Shown: positions 46,476 to 56,500 of the stretch, in pieces
Layout of the letters: every line of letters starts with the position of its first letter
How positions within the stretch are numbered: position 1 is the first letter of the stretch
Origin: Isoetes taiwanensis
Lineage: Eukaryota; Streptophyta; Lycopodiopsida; Isoetales; Isoetaceae
DNA: 64,000 nucleotides
Assembly: GCA_021234155.1 (NCBI GenBank)
Contig: JAJEKV010000207.1
Location: forward strand, 622,001-686,000
Reading direction: 5' to 3'
The notes under the pieces: model-generated
Told to the model about the DNA's origin: nothing
Seen by the model: the letters and a program-made list of their open reading frames with translations, nothing else
Databases searched by the model: none
Made by a program: the position numbers and the translations under genes

Positions 46476-48400
46476 ATGACCTGCAGGGTCATCAGTCCTG
46501 AACATGTAGATACACTCTATGAATCCTTTATTAATGTCCAGATGCATCCACCTTGTGCGGATGTTGTACCCTTTGATCCAGACACTGGACGTGCACTGAA
46601 GTGGAAGAAGGCCAGCGATTTGGACAATGCAGAGTTCTGGATTGTAAATGGCAATCACACCACTGCAGTTGCCCAAATTCTTGTTAATCAGGCCTTGGAA
46701 TGGCCAGCAGAAAGGGCTCATCTGAAAGATCTTATCTTTTTCTTCTACGCTAAAAGAAAATGTCGCGTGCTGGCAGGGAACCTCACTCCTACTGAATATG
46801 TGAAGGTTAGCCAGGAGAGCACTGATATCACCAAGAATACCATCCATCAGGATGTTTACTTCGAGCAAATACAGCAGCTAAGGAATCAATGGGCAATCTA
46901 TGGAAAGCCGAAGAAGGGAAAGCGTGGACTACCCCAAGATAGCGCATATTCAGTAAGTCAATTCTAATTGTTCATGTAGTATTTTTTTCTCATCAAATTC
47001 GGCGGGCGCCCAATTTGGGACGCCCTCATGTGTATTATGCATGTTAAATTGCACCCCCTTGGCCATCAAATTGGGCGGGCGCCCAATTTGGGAGCCCTCC
47101 ATGTGCATTAAGCATGTTGAATCGCATCCCCTTGGCCATCAAATTGGGCGGCCGCCCAATTTGGGAGGCCTCCCATGTGCATTCATTATGTTTCATGTAG
47201 CCTCTTGGCTATGAAATTGGGCGGGCGTCCAATTTCGGATGCCCCCATGTGCATTAAGTATGTTAAATCGCATTCCTTGGCCATCAAATTGGGCGGGCGC
47301 CTAATTTGGGAGGCCTCCCATGTGCACTCACCATGTTTCATGTAGCCTCCTGGCTATGAAATTGGGCGGGCGCCCAATTTCGGATGCCCCCATGAGCATT
47401 AAGCATGTCAAATTGCATCCCCTTGGCTATCAAATTGGGCGGGCGCCCAATTTGGGAGGCCTCCCATGTGCATTGGCCCCCATGTGCATTGCATGGTAGC
47501 TTCTGCATTTCTCAATTTTGAGATCGTATATTTCAAATATGCTAAGTTTACTATGCTGTGCAGGATTGGCTCGCTATAGCGAAGCAGACATTGAAGAAAC
47601 TTAGCATGCGAGATTACGATTACTTCGTGTACTTGGATGACGAAAGTTGGAATATGTGCCTACAAGTGGCTCAGTTGTTCTATGAAGACCAACTAAAAGA
47701 TGAATTGGGTGAGACGATAGTGGTTAAGGACCGGCTGAGAATGTTCACAAATAACAAGTCCATGCATCCAATGGATTTGCGAAGACTGTTGACAGAGATC
47801 ATGTCAGGCACCACGTACATCAAGACCACTAAAAATTACACAGGTAGGTGTGTCATGAAAATCCGTGCGGGAGAACTGAAGAAGATTGGGACTGTCGAGC
47901 GTGCACTCCTTAAATATCTGAAAGATGTAAAGAAGCTCAAAGTTGACAACATGGCAGATTTGAGGAAAATTCATCCCATATTCACGGAAAATTTGATGTT
48001 AATGTTCGCTAACAGTGTAGGTGACTGGGTTGATAGCCGCAAGGAGGCAGAAAAGCTTAACCTTCCAAAGGCTCCTATCCTAAAGGTTGATGAGTATCTG
48101 TGCGGACCGGTGGAAGAGGGATCTAAATCATTCAAATGCTACCGTGTCAGTCCTTTGGGGATGTCAGTTGATGTGGTCAATACCTCTGCTCGGTTTATCG
48201 GATGTGATTTCAGAAATATCGGGAAATGGAGCATGGAGGATTACCGAAGTTCTTGGACCCGGATCGGTGTGCTAACGGATCAGCAACTATATTGGATCAC
48301 GATCTTTATCAGTCCAGATCGTTTGAGTGAATGCTTGTCCGCCATGAAGACTATAGACGGAGGTAGTCGTGTATGGGTGGGAGCGTACCCGGGATCCTAA
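46476..48400 (+). pseudogene. ParB-like domain and central region of the same gene
   Basis: After the frame change the sequence reads RVISPEHVDTLYESFINVQM, then NAEFWIVNGNHTTAVAQILV, the layout of ParB/sulfiredoxin-fold domains (a position-finding helix followed by a V-x-G-x-H-R-like motif; here N-G-N-H-T). The first exon ends at 46952 (CATATTCA|GTAAGT) and the next begins at 47565 after GCTGTGCAG, keeping phase. The second exon encodes about 280 residues (DWLAIAKQTLKKLSMRDYDY, RAGELKKIGTVERALLKYLK, RFIGCDFRNIGKWSMEDYRS) with no family I can name with certainty. In phage and bacterial proteins ParB-like domains are fused to DNA methyltransferases, and methyltransferase motif I follows here. 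A stop at 48398 breaks the frame. Confidence 0.5.
46953..47564 (+). repeat. Intron filled with a 73-bp palindrome satellite (array 3)
   Basis: The intron carries seven units with cores at 46995, 47068, 47141, 47214, 47286, 47359 and 47432, so the spacing is 73, 73, 73, 72, 73 and 73. Each core is a 22-bp palindrome with arms AAATTGGGCG/CGCCCAATTT; the 47141 core is perfectly symmetrical (centre GGCC). Spacers alternate CATGTGCATTAAGCATGTTA and TCATGTAGCCTC phrases. The splice sites are canonical (CA|GTAAGT and TGTGCAG|GA). The regularity suggests recent tandem amplification. Confidence 0.9.
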
Positions 48401-49192
48401 AAAGAGAAACCCTTCCTCGTGTTCGCGAGCTGCGGACTCTTGTTTCGTAATGTATGTGGCGGAGACCAAGCATTTGCCCTCGCTATGAATGACCTGAATA
48501 TATGCTTCAACGACGCGGACCATCCTCAAGAGTATTGAAGTTTCAAAGACTTGAAAGAAGCGGAGGACATAGAGAAGAACCTCCCCGATCATGAGTCTTG
48601 TGGCCAGTAACGAGGATTTAAACTTGTGTCTCTGTCTATTTCTTTTCAATACCACTTATAGCGGGTTGTCTACTTTCCTTCAAAGACATCTTTGGTTGTA
48701 TCGGCCTTGGGGTGACAAAGAGTGTGGTGAGGCGGGGGTGCTCTTTTGCCACATCAATTAGATTCCAGGACATGCACATACCTAGTGCGGAAATTTATGC
48801 TTGAGGGTTGCAGTGTCCTTGACTTCTTCTCCAGAGGATCCTTTAGCCGTGCAGCTGCATTTGAGATTGATGAGAATATACAGCTTAAACTTGTTCAGAT
48901 ATTTGATCAACTCGAAGTTATGCTGGACGAGAAGAAATCGAGAGCACGTGCATTGCAAAAGATAACAGAGGGAAAAAAGAAAGCAAGCGGCTCCAAGGCA
49001 AGTACAGTAGCGACCACTCTTCCACCACCTTGTCCATTCCCTGCACAAACGGTGCAAGAGTTGCAATCCACTCTTCGGATGTCTAAGGATTCTCTCACAG
49101 ACCATTTGAGAAAGGTTGCAGGTTTTGGAGCAAAGGACATGTCCTTTGGCGGGCACTGCACTAGTGTGCACCCAAGATCTGGTCGAGGGTAG
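48401..49192 (+). pseudogene. C-terminal DNA amino-methyltransferase part of the same gene
   Basis: The clearest block is LVRKFMLEGCSVLDFFSRGS followed by FSRAAAFEIDENI (48780-48875). It fits motif I of beta-class N4/N6 DNA methyltransferases, in which a hydrophobic segment, VLDxFxGxG, AA and an acidic residue bind S-adenosylmethionine, usually near the C terminus. The FxGxG position reads F-S-R-G-S, so a key glycine is arginine. A single G-to-A change would explain that. Upstream pieces (FLVFASCGLLFRNVCGGDQA, RPWGDKECGEAGVLF) lie in other frames with stops, and I did not find an intact DPPY motif. This copy is probably inactive. The methyltransferase assignment rests on one motif plus the ParB-like context. 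Confidence 0.5.
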
Positions 49193-49540
49193 CTCGAAGT
49201 TTACGGAGCTGCTCCTTAAGGACCAAGAACCTTCTGTTGTATTGGAGACACAAGATGCTCAACCTGTGCACCCACTACCGTCAGAGCAAGAAAAGGAGGT
49301 TGGGGTTGAGGTTGAAAAGGAGCCTCAGGTTGTGAAAGAGGCTGACGTTGAGGACGAGCAAGTTGAGAAGGGGGATGAGGTTCAAATGGGCGATGAGGTT
49401 GAGAATGAGGGTGTTGACGCCTACACTAACCTCAGAAGAATTCCTGGCCCGGATGGAGCTCCCTGAAGCAAGCGCACGAGGGAGGGGAGAACAAAGTGAA
49501 GTTGGTCACACCGATATGTCATTTGAAGGGATGGACCCTT
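49116..49540 (+). CDS. Acidic Glu/Val-rich reading frame
   Basis: Directly after the methyltransferase block, overlapping it in another frame, an open stretch encodes a low-complexity acidic segment (VEVEKEPQVVKEADVEDEQV, DEVQMGDEVENEGVD). It may be the degenerate C-terminal tail of the same protein reached through a frame change, or a chance product of GAGGTTGA-like repeats. No function can be given. Confidence 0.25.
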
Positions 49541-49592
49541 AAGCATTTCATGTTGTCATAACGATCACGTTTTTTGCAAGTTAGCGAGGTGC

Positions 49593-49614
49593 AAATTGGG
49601 CGGGCGCCCAATTT
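49593..49614. repeat. Isolated copy of the palindrome core
   Basis: A single core with arms AAATTGGGCG and CGCCCAATTT separated by GG lies downstream of the ParB/methyltransferase gene, between it and the convergent helical ORF. It is the only copy I see right of the 47-kb array. Confidence 0.9.
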
Positions 49615-49864
49615 CGCACCCTCTGTAACTCAATGTATATGTTTTTAGAATCAAAAAGTGAAATAACTTATGTACATGATCCAAGAAAATAAAGACATGT
49701 CTAATATTTTTGGTTTTACTTTCCAGTATTTCCAATATTAATTAACCAACAGTTTGGTATTCTTTTAGATAAAGAAAATACATAGGTCTTACAGGACGTG
49801 GCTAATTCAACACAAACATACTAGATAATAGACAACATATAATATAAAAGACCAAAGCTTCGGT

Positions 49865-50345
49865 CAATGCCAGTTCAACTGAATAAGATCCCCCGGATCG
49901 AACTCATCAATATGACTTCGACTGTACAGATCCAGCCATTCATCCAAGTCTTTGAGAGAGTGACCACTGCTGACGATGAGCTTGGTTACCAAACCTTCGC
50001 ATTGTCTTCTTTGCTTCTTGTAAAGCTTCTTAAGAGGTCGGGCGTGTTGTGCATCCAAAGCGTCCTCCATTTTCAGCGACCTTTTCGGTGCCTTTGCCCC
50101 TGTAAATCTGGCGTTTCAAAGATATGAGGCGGTCCTCGGCTCCACCCTCCGAAGTTCTTCCTCGTCACCATCCTTTATCAACCCATCCCCTTTGAGGAGC
50201 CGTGAGTTGTAGCTAACTTCTCTCATTCGGATCTGGTTCATCTCGTTTTGTACCTCCACACTGGCCCGATTCGCATGGGCTAAGATTGCCTCACTAATAT
50301 GAGGCGCATTTCGGTGATGGTGTGTCCCTCGTCTGGCGCTTTGTG
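49865..50345 (-). pseudogene. Small helical protein convergent with the methyltransferase gene
   Basis: One minus-strand frame reads ISEAILAHANRASVEVQNEM, then NSRLLKGDGLIKDGDEEEL, reaches a stop near 50127, and resumes as KMEDALDAQHARPLKKLYKK up to SHIDEFDPGDLIQLNWH and a stop. The composition (Glu, Lys, Arg, Leu) suggests an alpha-helical protein of about 150 residues. I do not recognise the family. The GC content matches the island, so it probably belongs to the same element. The internal stop suggests decay. Confidence 0.4.
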
Positions 50346-50399
50346 TCGACCATTTTGAGTGACCTGAAATGAATCTAAGAGAGCGAATGAAGGTGCTTG

Positions 50400-51110
50400 C
50401 ACGAAGACGATAGTGGTTAGAGACAATGTAGAGACTGGATGAAGGGACCTCTTATCTCACCTACTTGCACGATTCCCGACATTGTGGCTCATTTTAATAA
50501 CAAGAAATGACGAAATCTAAAAATTCGCATTGGGTTCCACGGCCTGCCATGTCAACTACCCGCACGGAATCCGAGTTTTTTTTTAAGCTGAGCACAAAAT
50601 CATGTCACTATTTTCAAGAAAAAACCCTATATTCTTACCACTGGCGATAATTTGAGATATTTATGGACTTGTGGAAAGTCCATAAATAATGAAACTGTGC
50701 TTATACGTAAATTTTATAAAATCTCAACTCACATTGGTGGAAATATAATTTTGGGAACATTCCAAAAATGGAAATGAAGCCCATGTCCAGTCAAAGGGGA
50801 CAAAAACATTATGGAAATTGACAACTGAGCATGCTAAGGTCACAGCCAAATGCAAGCTTGTTGCAAATGTGGTTACATTAGATTTTTGTTTATCAACAGC
50901 AACAACTTCTCTTTCCAGATAAGTTGTTAGCATAGAAGTCAGCTTGATTTCTCAAGCTCGGGAAGATTTGCCACACAGTAAAGGTTCAGAAAAGGATGTT
51001 ATGTATATATATACCAGTTTAGACAACTACTAACACATATGGACCAGTGATTTGCAAACACACCTAGCTTTGAAAACCAGGACATTTAAAGTTGCAAAAC
51101 TTACAGAGCA
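50400..51110. other. Edge of the GC-rich island and AT-rich flank
   Basis: Base composition drops to AT-rich near 50.45-50.6 kb. I searched by eye for terminal inverted repeats pairing with 38.8-39.4 kb and saw none. Confidence 0.35.
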
Positions 51111-51113
51111 TAC

Positions 51114-51272
51114 CTTCATCATCGCTCTCAGCTTCCTCACCACCCATACCATACTTCTGAAAACCAAAACAACAAAGTTAAAATTTTGTGAAGAAAGTGG
51201 TGCACAAAGGGTCACTTGGGAAGCAACAACTTACTGAAAAATCATCCATGCCCCCCAAGTCAAAATTGTCAA
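51114..51272 (-). CDS. Two small exons resembling a p23 co-chaperone tail
   Basis: Exons 51272-51235 and 51156-51114 have canonical splice sites and join in phase. They encode DNFDLGGMDDFS and KYGMGGEEAESDDEG. Gly/Met-rich, acidic tails of this kind end plant p23 Hsp90 co-chaperones, which stabilise the closed Hsp90 state. The folded CS domain was not found in the window, because the upstream side is interrupted near 51.7 kb by a transposon. The identification rests on a short low-complexity tail and is weak. Confidence 0.35.
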
Positions 51273-51928
51273 CTGGCAACAAGAAGCAATTTTATTAGCC
51301 AATTTACCAATGCCAGATGCACCTTTGAAGCAATTCACTAATATAACTTGAAACAATCAGGTAAATGTTTGATTGACCAAAAAGGGTACAAGGTTTTTCT
51401 AAATCAAAAATCAGAAGTTCAGATGCCATGTTACATGCAAGATCGGCATTTGATGCCATGTTACATTCAAGATGCCATATTACTACAATTGATTTACTAG
51501 ACAATATAAGATCAGCATTTGAGGAAGCTTCATCTACCCAAGGACTGCTGGCTGATACGTTCTCCCGGATTGGCATCATAATGCATGAGCAAAGCATCTA
51601 TTAAAAATTGTCGTTGTGAGAGGGCATATTCATGATGTAATGTTTGACATCAATAAATAAGGTTAGAAATATTTAAAGGAACATGAGATGTAGCACATGC
51701 AAGGGAAGGCATAAAATACCCAAAATATGATAATGCTACCCAAAAAGCACCGTCCGGACAAGTGCTTTAGGTGCTTGAGGTGCTTTTTACTCGATGAATT
51801 TTCGCTCAACGACCTCAGGGGTTGTTACTCCAGAAATAGTATGCATGTTCCGGTTGCGGAGGGATCGATGACATGGATGTCCCCGCGCGAATTGCCAGAG
51901 CAATCCTCATGTTTGGCGGGATCTCAAG

Positions 51929-54900
51929 TTGGCGGGATTCTTGAGGAAAGTTTTCTTTCTTGGATTGTCATTCTTCCCAAGCTCCGTTATCATGGCTGAA
52001 AATTCACTGGCAATTCTCAATTCTAATTCCAATCCCAATCCCAATCCCAATTCCAATCCCAATCCCAATCCCAATTCAGTTCTCCATTGCACCTCCATTT
52101 TATGGCCAATTAAAGCCTTGATGATCGAGGAAGAGGAGAATTTATCCTGGAATTTGAAGCCAACAAGGAAAAGAGAATCGAGAAAGAGAATGAAAGAAAG
52201 GGAAAAGGTAAACATTCCACCAAACGCGAGGAAGAGAAAACAATGGCTTAGTGAAAGAAGATTGCAAGAACTCTCAAAAGAGTTAGATGATTCTTTTAAT
52301 CACATTGTCAGGAACGTTTCTGAGGATTTGGATAAAGGGAAAGTTCTTCAAAGACTTTTCAAGAGAAACAAACATTTGCCATTGCAAGCAGATGTACCAG
52401 ATCCCAGGGATATTGCTATAATGAAAACCATGATTGTGAATGTTAGAGAGACAATGCGAGGCACAAAAATGCAAAGAACAACCGATGTCCTCAAGCAAGA
52501 AAGAGCACCCTTCAAATGGCGGCATCTTGATGGGAGGGATTAATCAATCTGCAATTTCAAGGGTTCTATCTGTTCCAAGAAAAACTATTGCCATGGCATT
52601 TAGAAGACGTATATTTGCAGAGTGTGAAGCTGGCCCTTGGTCAATGTTTGGAAGGAAGAGAAGAAGTGACGCATTTTCAGCTGAAGAAATATCCACGGTG
52701 AGGAAGTTTTGGGATGAAAATACTAGAGTCTCACCTTATAAGAAGCATGTGAGGAAGCATTTGGCTGAAAATGGTGATAAAATTGATCATCCTATTCATT
52801 TGCTAGAGATTACACACCTTGCTCTCAAGAAGGAACATCCTAATATAAAGATGTCCCAGCAGGCTTTTGAAAACCTGAAGCCAAGCTATGTAAGAAAACT
52901 TCAAGAAAGGGAGACTTGTTGTTGCCAATACCATTTGCACTTAGAATTTGCAAGGCAGGCCATCAACAATATGAGGACAGATCCTTATGGTGTTCATAAG
53001 GATTGTAAGTGTCAGTGCAAGGTTTGTGGACCAGGTCTAATCTGCATGGCTAAGGAGAACACCATCAGATCAAGTAGTGATTATTGGAGAATGGTGGTCT
53101 GCCAAAAGGATGAGAGTGATGAGTGGCATAAGCATGCGTGTCTGATGCAGACTTGTACAAAATGTGGTTTAAAGAAGTGAGTACAATGTTTCCTTTGTTT
53201 CAAACCTATAATTTTGCTTTCTATTTACCATGTTTGCTATAATGTATTGCAGGCTGCCAACATGTCCTAAGGAGAGGAGTAAGAGCAAGACTTACAATGT
53301 GAATTGGAAAGTATTTGAGAAGGTAATGACTTTCAAATTAGATTGCAAAGTGCATTTAGTGACTTCATTAAATGTGATTCAATCATATGACTTCCATATC
53401 AGGATAAATTGGCCTTAACATGGCAGGTAGAAGTCCAAAGGAAGAAGACATCATCTAAGAAACCTCCAAAGGTTACAAAATTGGCCTACAAATTTGGTAG
53501 TCCTTTTGAATTTAATGAGCATGCAAAAAAGACTTTGAAATCTTTTGTACCTCATAATTATAGAGCTCATTGGCAAGCCAAGGAATTCAGGAAATGCTTG
53601 GCAACACTTCAAGATGATACCATTGTTTCTGTCATAGATTTTGCTGAAAATTATGGATTTAAGATCCAACAAGAAGCTCAATCCTGTCATTGGCATACTG
53701 ACCAGGTGTCAATTCTAGTGCATATAACCTACAGGAGGATGAAAAAGGAAGAAGAAGAAGAAAGAAAAAAGAAAGAGGAAGAGAACTCATGCAAGAAGAA
53801 CAAGAACTTGGCCAAAGAGAAAAGGAAACAAAGTCTCCAAGGTATTGTGAAGGAAACTCATTTCTATATTAGTGATGACAAATCACATGACACAGAATAT
53901 GTCCAACATGGTCTGCAAATGCATGCTGATTGGTTGCAAAGTATTGGAGTTGAATATAAAAAACATGTGTTTTGGAGTGATGGATGTTCTTCACAATTCA
54001 AGTCTTGAGACCATTCCATTTTCTTGGTAGATTTTATGGGAGAATGGGCAAGGATCTTCTATGGAATTTTTTTGCTAGCTCACATGGGAAAGGCGAGCAT
54101 GATGGTGCTGGAGCAGTTCTAAAGAGGATACTAACTCAAGAGCAAATGAAGTATAATGGATGGAAACTCTGATTGTGCAAAGGAGGTAGTTGCTTTTTCT
54201 TAAATGGCACTTTGAAAATCATCCATCGATCATGACATCAAAAGGTATAATTTTGTAGTGTTTTACAATTTTATTTGGAGACATTTCAGCACTTCAAGCA
54301 TCTGGCCCAAAGACTTAAAGCACTTGCTTTTCATATTGCTACAGGTATTTCTGGGAGGTAGAGTCTTCAAAGATAGATAGATCAGAAAGATTGGAATGCC
54401 ATACTTTAAATGGAACTCAATTGCTCCACTGCATAAGACCATGTGACAAGGAGAACTCTTTGAAGGTAGCTTACAGACCTTTGTCATGCTTTTGCAACTA
54501 TTGCATTCAATTTAAGTGGGACAAATGCATCAATATGAGTCGAATTGGTGTTTGGGCAACCATTGAGTTGAGGTTGAAGGATCCTAAGAATACAGGTGAT
54601 AGCAATGATTTGCAAGAAGATGACGAGTATGATGTTGAGGAAGAAGAAGAGGATGAAGATGATGTAATTAGTTCTATGATAGAAGTGGGTGACAATTTTG
54701 CTGTAAATGCTGAAGAAGGGAATGAAGAAGGGGTAGACTTTTATGTACTTAGATGCACTGAAGCAAAGAATACTTTGCTAGAAGATTATAAGGATGGATG
54801 GGGAAATGTATTTGGGATTGAAGAAGTTATTGTGTCAGGACATTATTATCTATAAACAAATTGATGGTGGTCTAAGGTTTCAACTATTGCAGAATAAGCC

Positions 54901-55015
54901 AGTGGCCAGTGTATATAGCCATCTCGTTAAACTTTCTAAATTTGACATGATTGCAGATGAAGATGACTCAGACTTGTATTTCATCAGAAGAAACTTGCCA
55001 GCAGATCATGAGTAG
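51929..55015 (+). pseudogene. DDE-like transposase of the SDG/HGKG type
   Basis: Exons span 51929-52540 (Asn/Pro repeats, then a basic region), 52440-53175, 53254-53320, 53428-54008, 53984-54172 and 54391-55015. Conserved blocks are SYVRKLQERETCCCQYHLHL, CKCQCKVCGPG, VIDFAENYGFKIQQEAQSCH, VFWSDGCSSQFKS, FFASSHGKGEHDGAGAVLKR and RPLSCFCNYCIQFKW. I know this series from uncharacterised element-borne proteins of plants and animals, with candidate catalytic Asp residues in the IDFAENY, WSDG and HGKGEHDG blocks. Frame changes near 52530 and 54005 break this copy. A glutamate-lysine run (about 53735-53830) interrupts the core. It is divergent from the two minus-strand genes. Confidence 0.65.
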
Positions 55016-55449
55016 TCTACCACCTGCATCATAGAAGGTAATTTGTACAAAATCATTTCTACAGTTTCTACATAAGGTAATTTGTACAAAATCATTTCTG
55101 TGTCAATCTGCCAAATTGAGGCATATCTGCAGTTTAAATGTGAAAATACATTGAAATAGCTAGACAACAACACTTTACTACTGAAAATGTAACTGAATGA
55201 AAATGACAGCAGTTTAAGACTGAAAACATTTAAAAGAGAAACAACAATATACAACAGTATGCATACATATCATCTGCAAGATTGAAAGTTTCTAAACAAT
55301 TTCAGATATCACAAAATTGAGGCATTATCTGCACTCGTATAGTATTGGCAATATAAGGTCTATAATTTTTTAGATGCCTCTTGTCCAAAATTGAGGCAAT
55401 AAGTACTTCTACTAATACTCAGAACAAGTAATTCTTCAGTAAATATTCT

Positions 55450-56220
55450 TCAACACTTCAAATATTTCTGTAGCTGCTCCAATTGATCAGAACTGAAAGC
55501 ATTCCCAAAATCATCTACTAACCATTGAATTTGACCCTTGCAGTAGGCTTTGACCAATAGTTTATGCTCATCACCAATGTTCTTCTGAAATAGTGCATCG
55601 AGAACACCTAGGGATGTTCTTGTATAAGCTTCTGGCCTATAATAGTGCTTCAATAGACCAGAAACATCATGAACCTCTGCAGCTTGTCTGAGTATTGGAG
55701 GCAAGTATGAATTTAGGATCTCATCTTCAGGATCACACATGAAAGTAGGCACCATGATGGAGGTAAATGGTGGGGACATAAAAGTCTTGTACACTTCATC
55801 ATCTGCAAGAATAACATTATTTCCATACTGTGGGAAAGCTTCGTACACTTTATGGAGTGGCTTCATGAAAACTGGGTTTGCAGATTCTAGAGGCCAATGG
55901 AAAGGCATCTCATCACAATATTTTTGGTCCCAAACAAATACAAAATCTTTTTTGTTCATGGGGACATAGAACATCAATAACTTCATGAACATTGAAGTTG
56001 TTCATGGAGGACCAAATTGCTAAGTCAAACAACCTGGAAGCTTCTTGCAAGAACCTATGCACACCTGGCCTCAATACAACCATTTTGTTAGTTAGTTGTA
56101 GATGATCTCAATAACTGAGAACTCAGCCTTCTTAGGTCTTCTCTTAATTGATTGGTTCTTCTATAAGTCTTTACGAGCACGCCATTCAGATCTAGTATTA
56201 ATAGTTTCTTTTTCATAGGT
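55450..56220 (-). pseudogene. FCP1/NIF-like HAD phosphatase gene in the transposon
   Basis: Minus-strand pieces match the plant FCP1-homology (NIF, HAD-fold) domain. KKLLILDLNGVLVKTYRR (near 56210-56160) is HAD motif I with DLNGV in place of DxDxT/V. Next come LRPGVHRFLQEASRLFDLAI and WSSMN, and after a one-base shift in an A-run near 55955, FVFVWDQKYC, KPLHKVYEAF and NNVILADDEVYKTF (the DD motif). The C-terminal region runs to a stop at 55450. Canonical members dephosphorylate proteins such as the RNA polymerase II tail. Plant relatives with DLNG are less well defined. It is probably a captured host gene, now broken by the frame change and a stop near 56090. Confidence 0.7.
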
Positions 56221-56500
56221 ACAGCTTGCAATTCAGTACACCTATTAAGTAAAAGAACAATTCAATCAATGAATCAAAAGAAGAGTACAAGTGAAATGTA
56301 GAATTATTAACCTCGAAGTTACATTTGTACTTTGCAACTCGGTAGACCTAACAGTCATAAAATTAATTAAGTGAATACAGCTTCAATGGTTCCACAAATA
56401 TTGAATTCAAATTAAAAAGTCATAAACCTGGAAGTTAAATTGGAAACATCTATGTCCTCATCACTTGGGACTACTTTCTTAAACCCTGAACATTAAAACA

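Noticed and set aside
42465-47453. CRISPR-like array
   Set aside because: Cores are regularly spaced, but they are full palindromes inside larger tandem units whose spacers are also repeated. The window is eukaryotic with introns and plant transposons, and no cas genes are present.
20736-50600. Organelle DNA insertion
   Set aside because: I looked for plastid- or mitochondrial-type genes and saw none. The tRNA-like T-arms do not form complete tRNAs.
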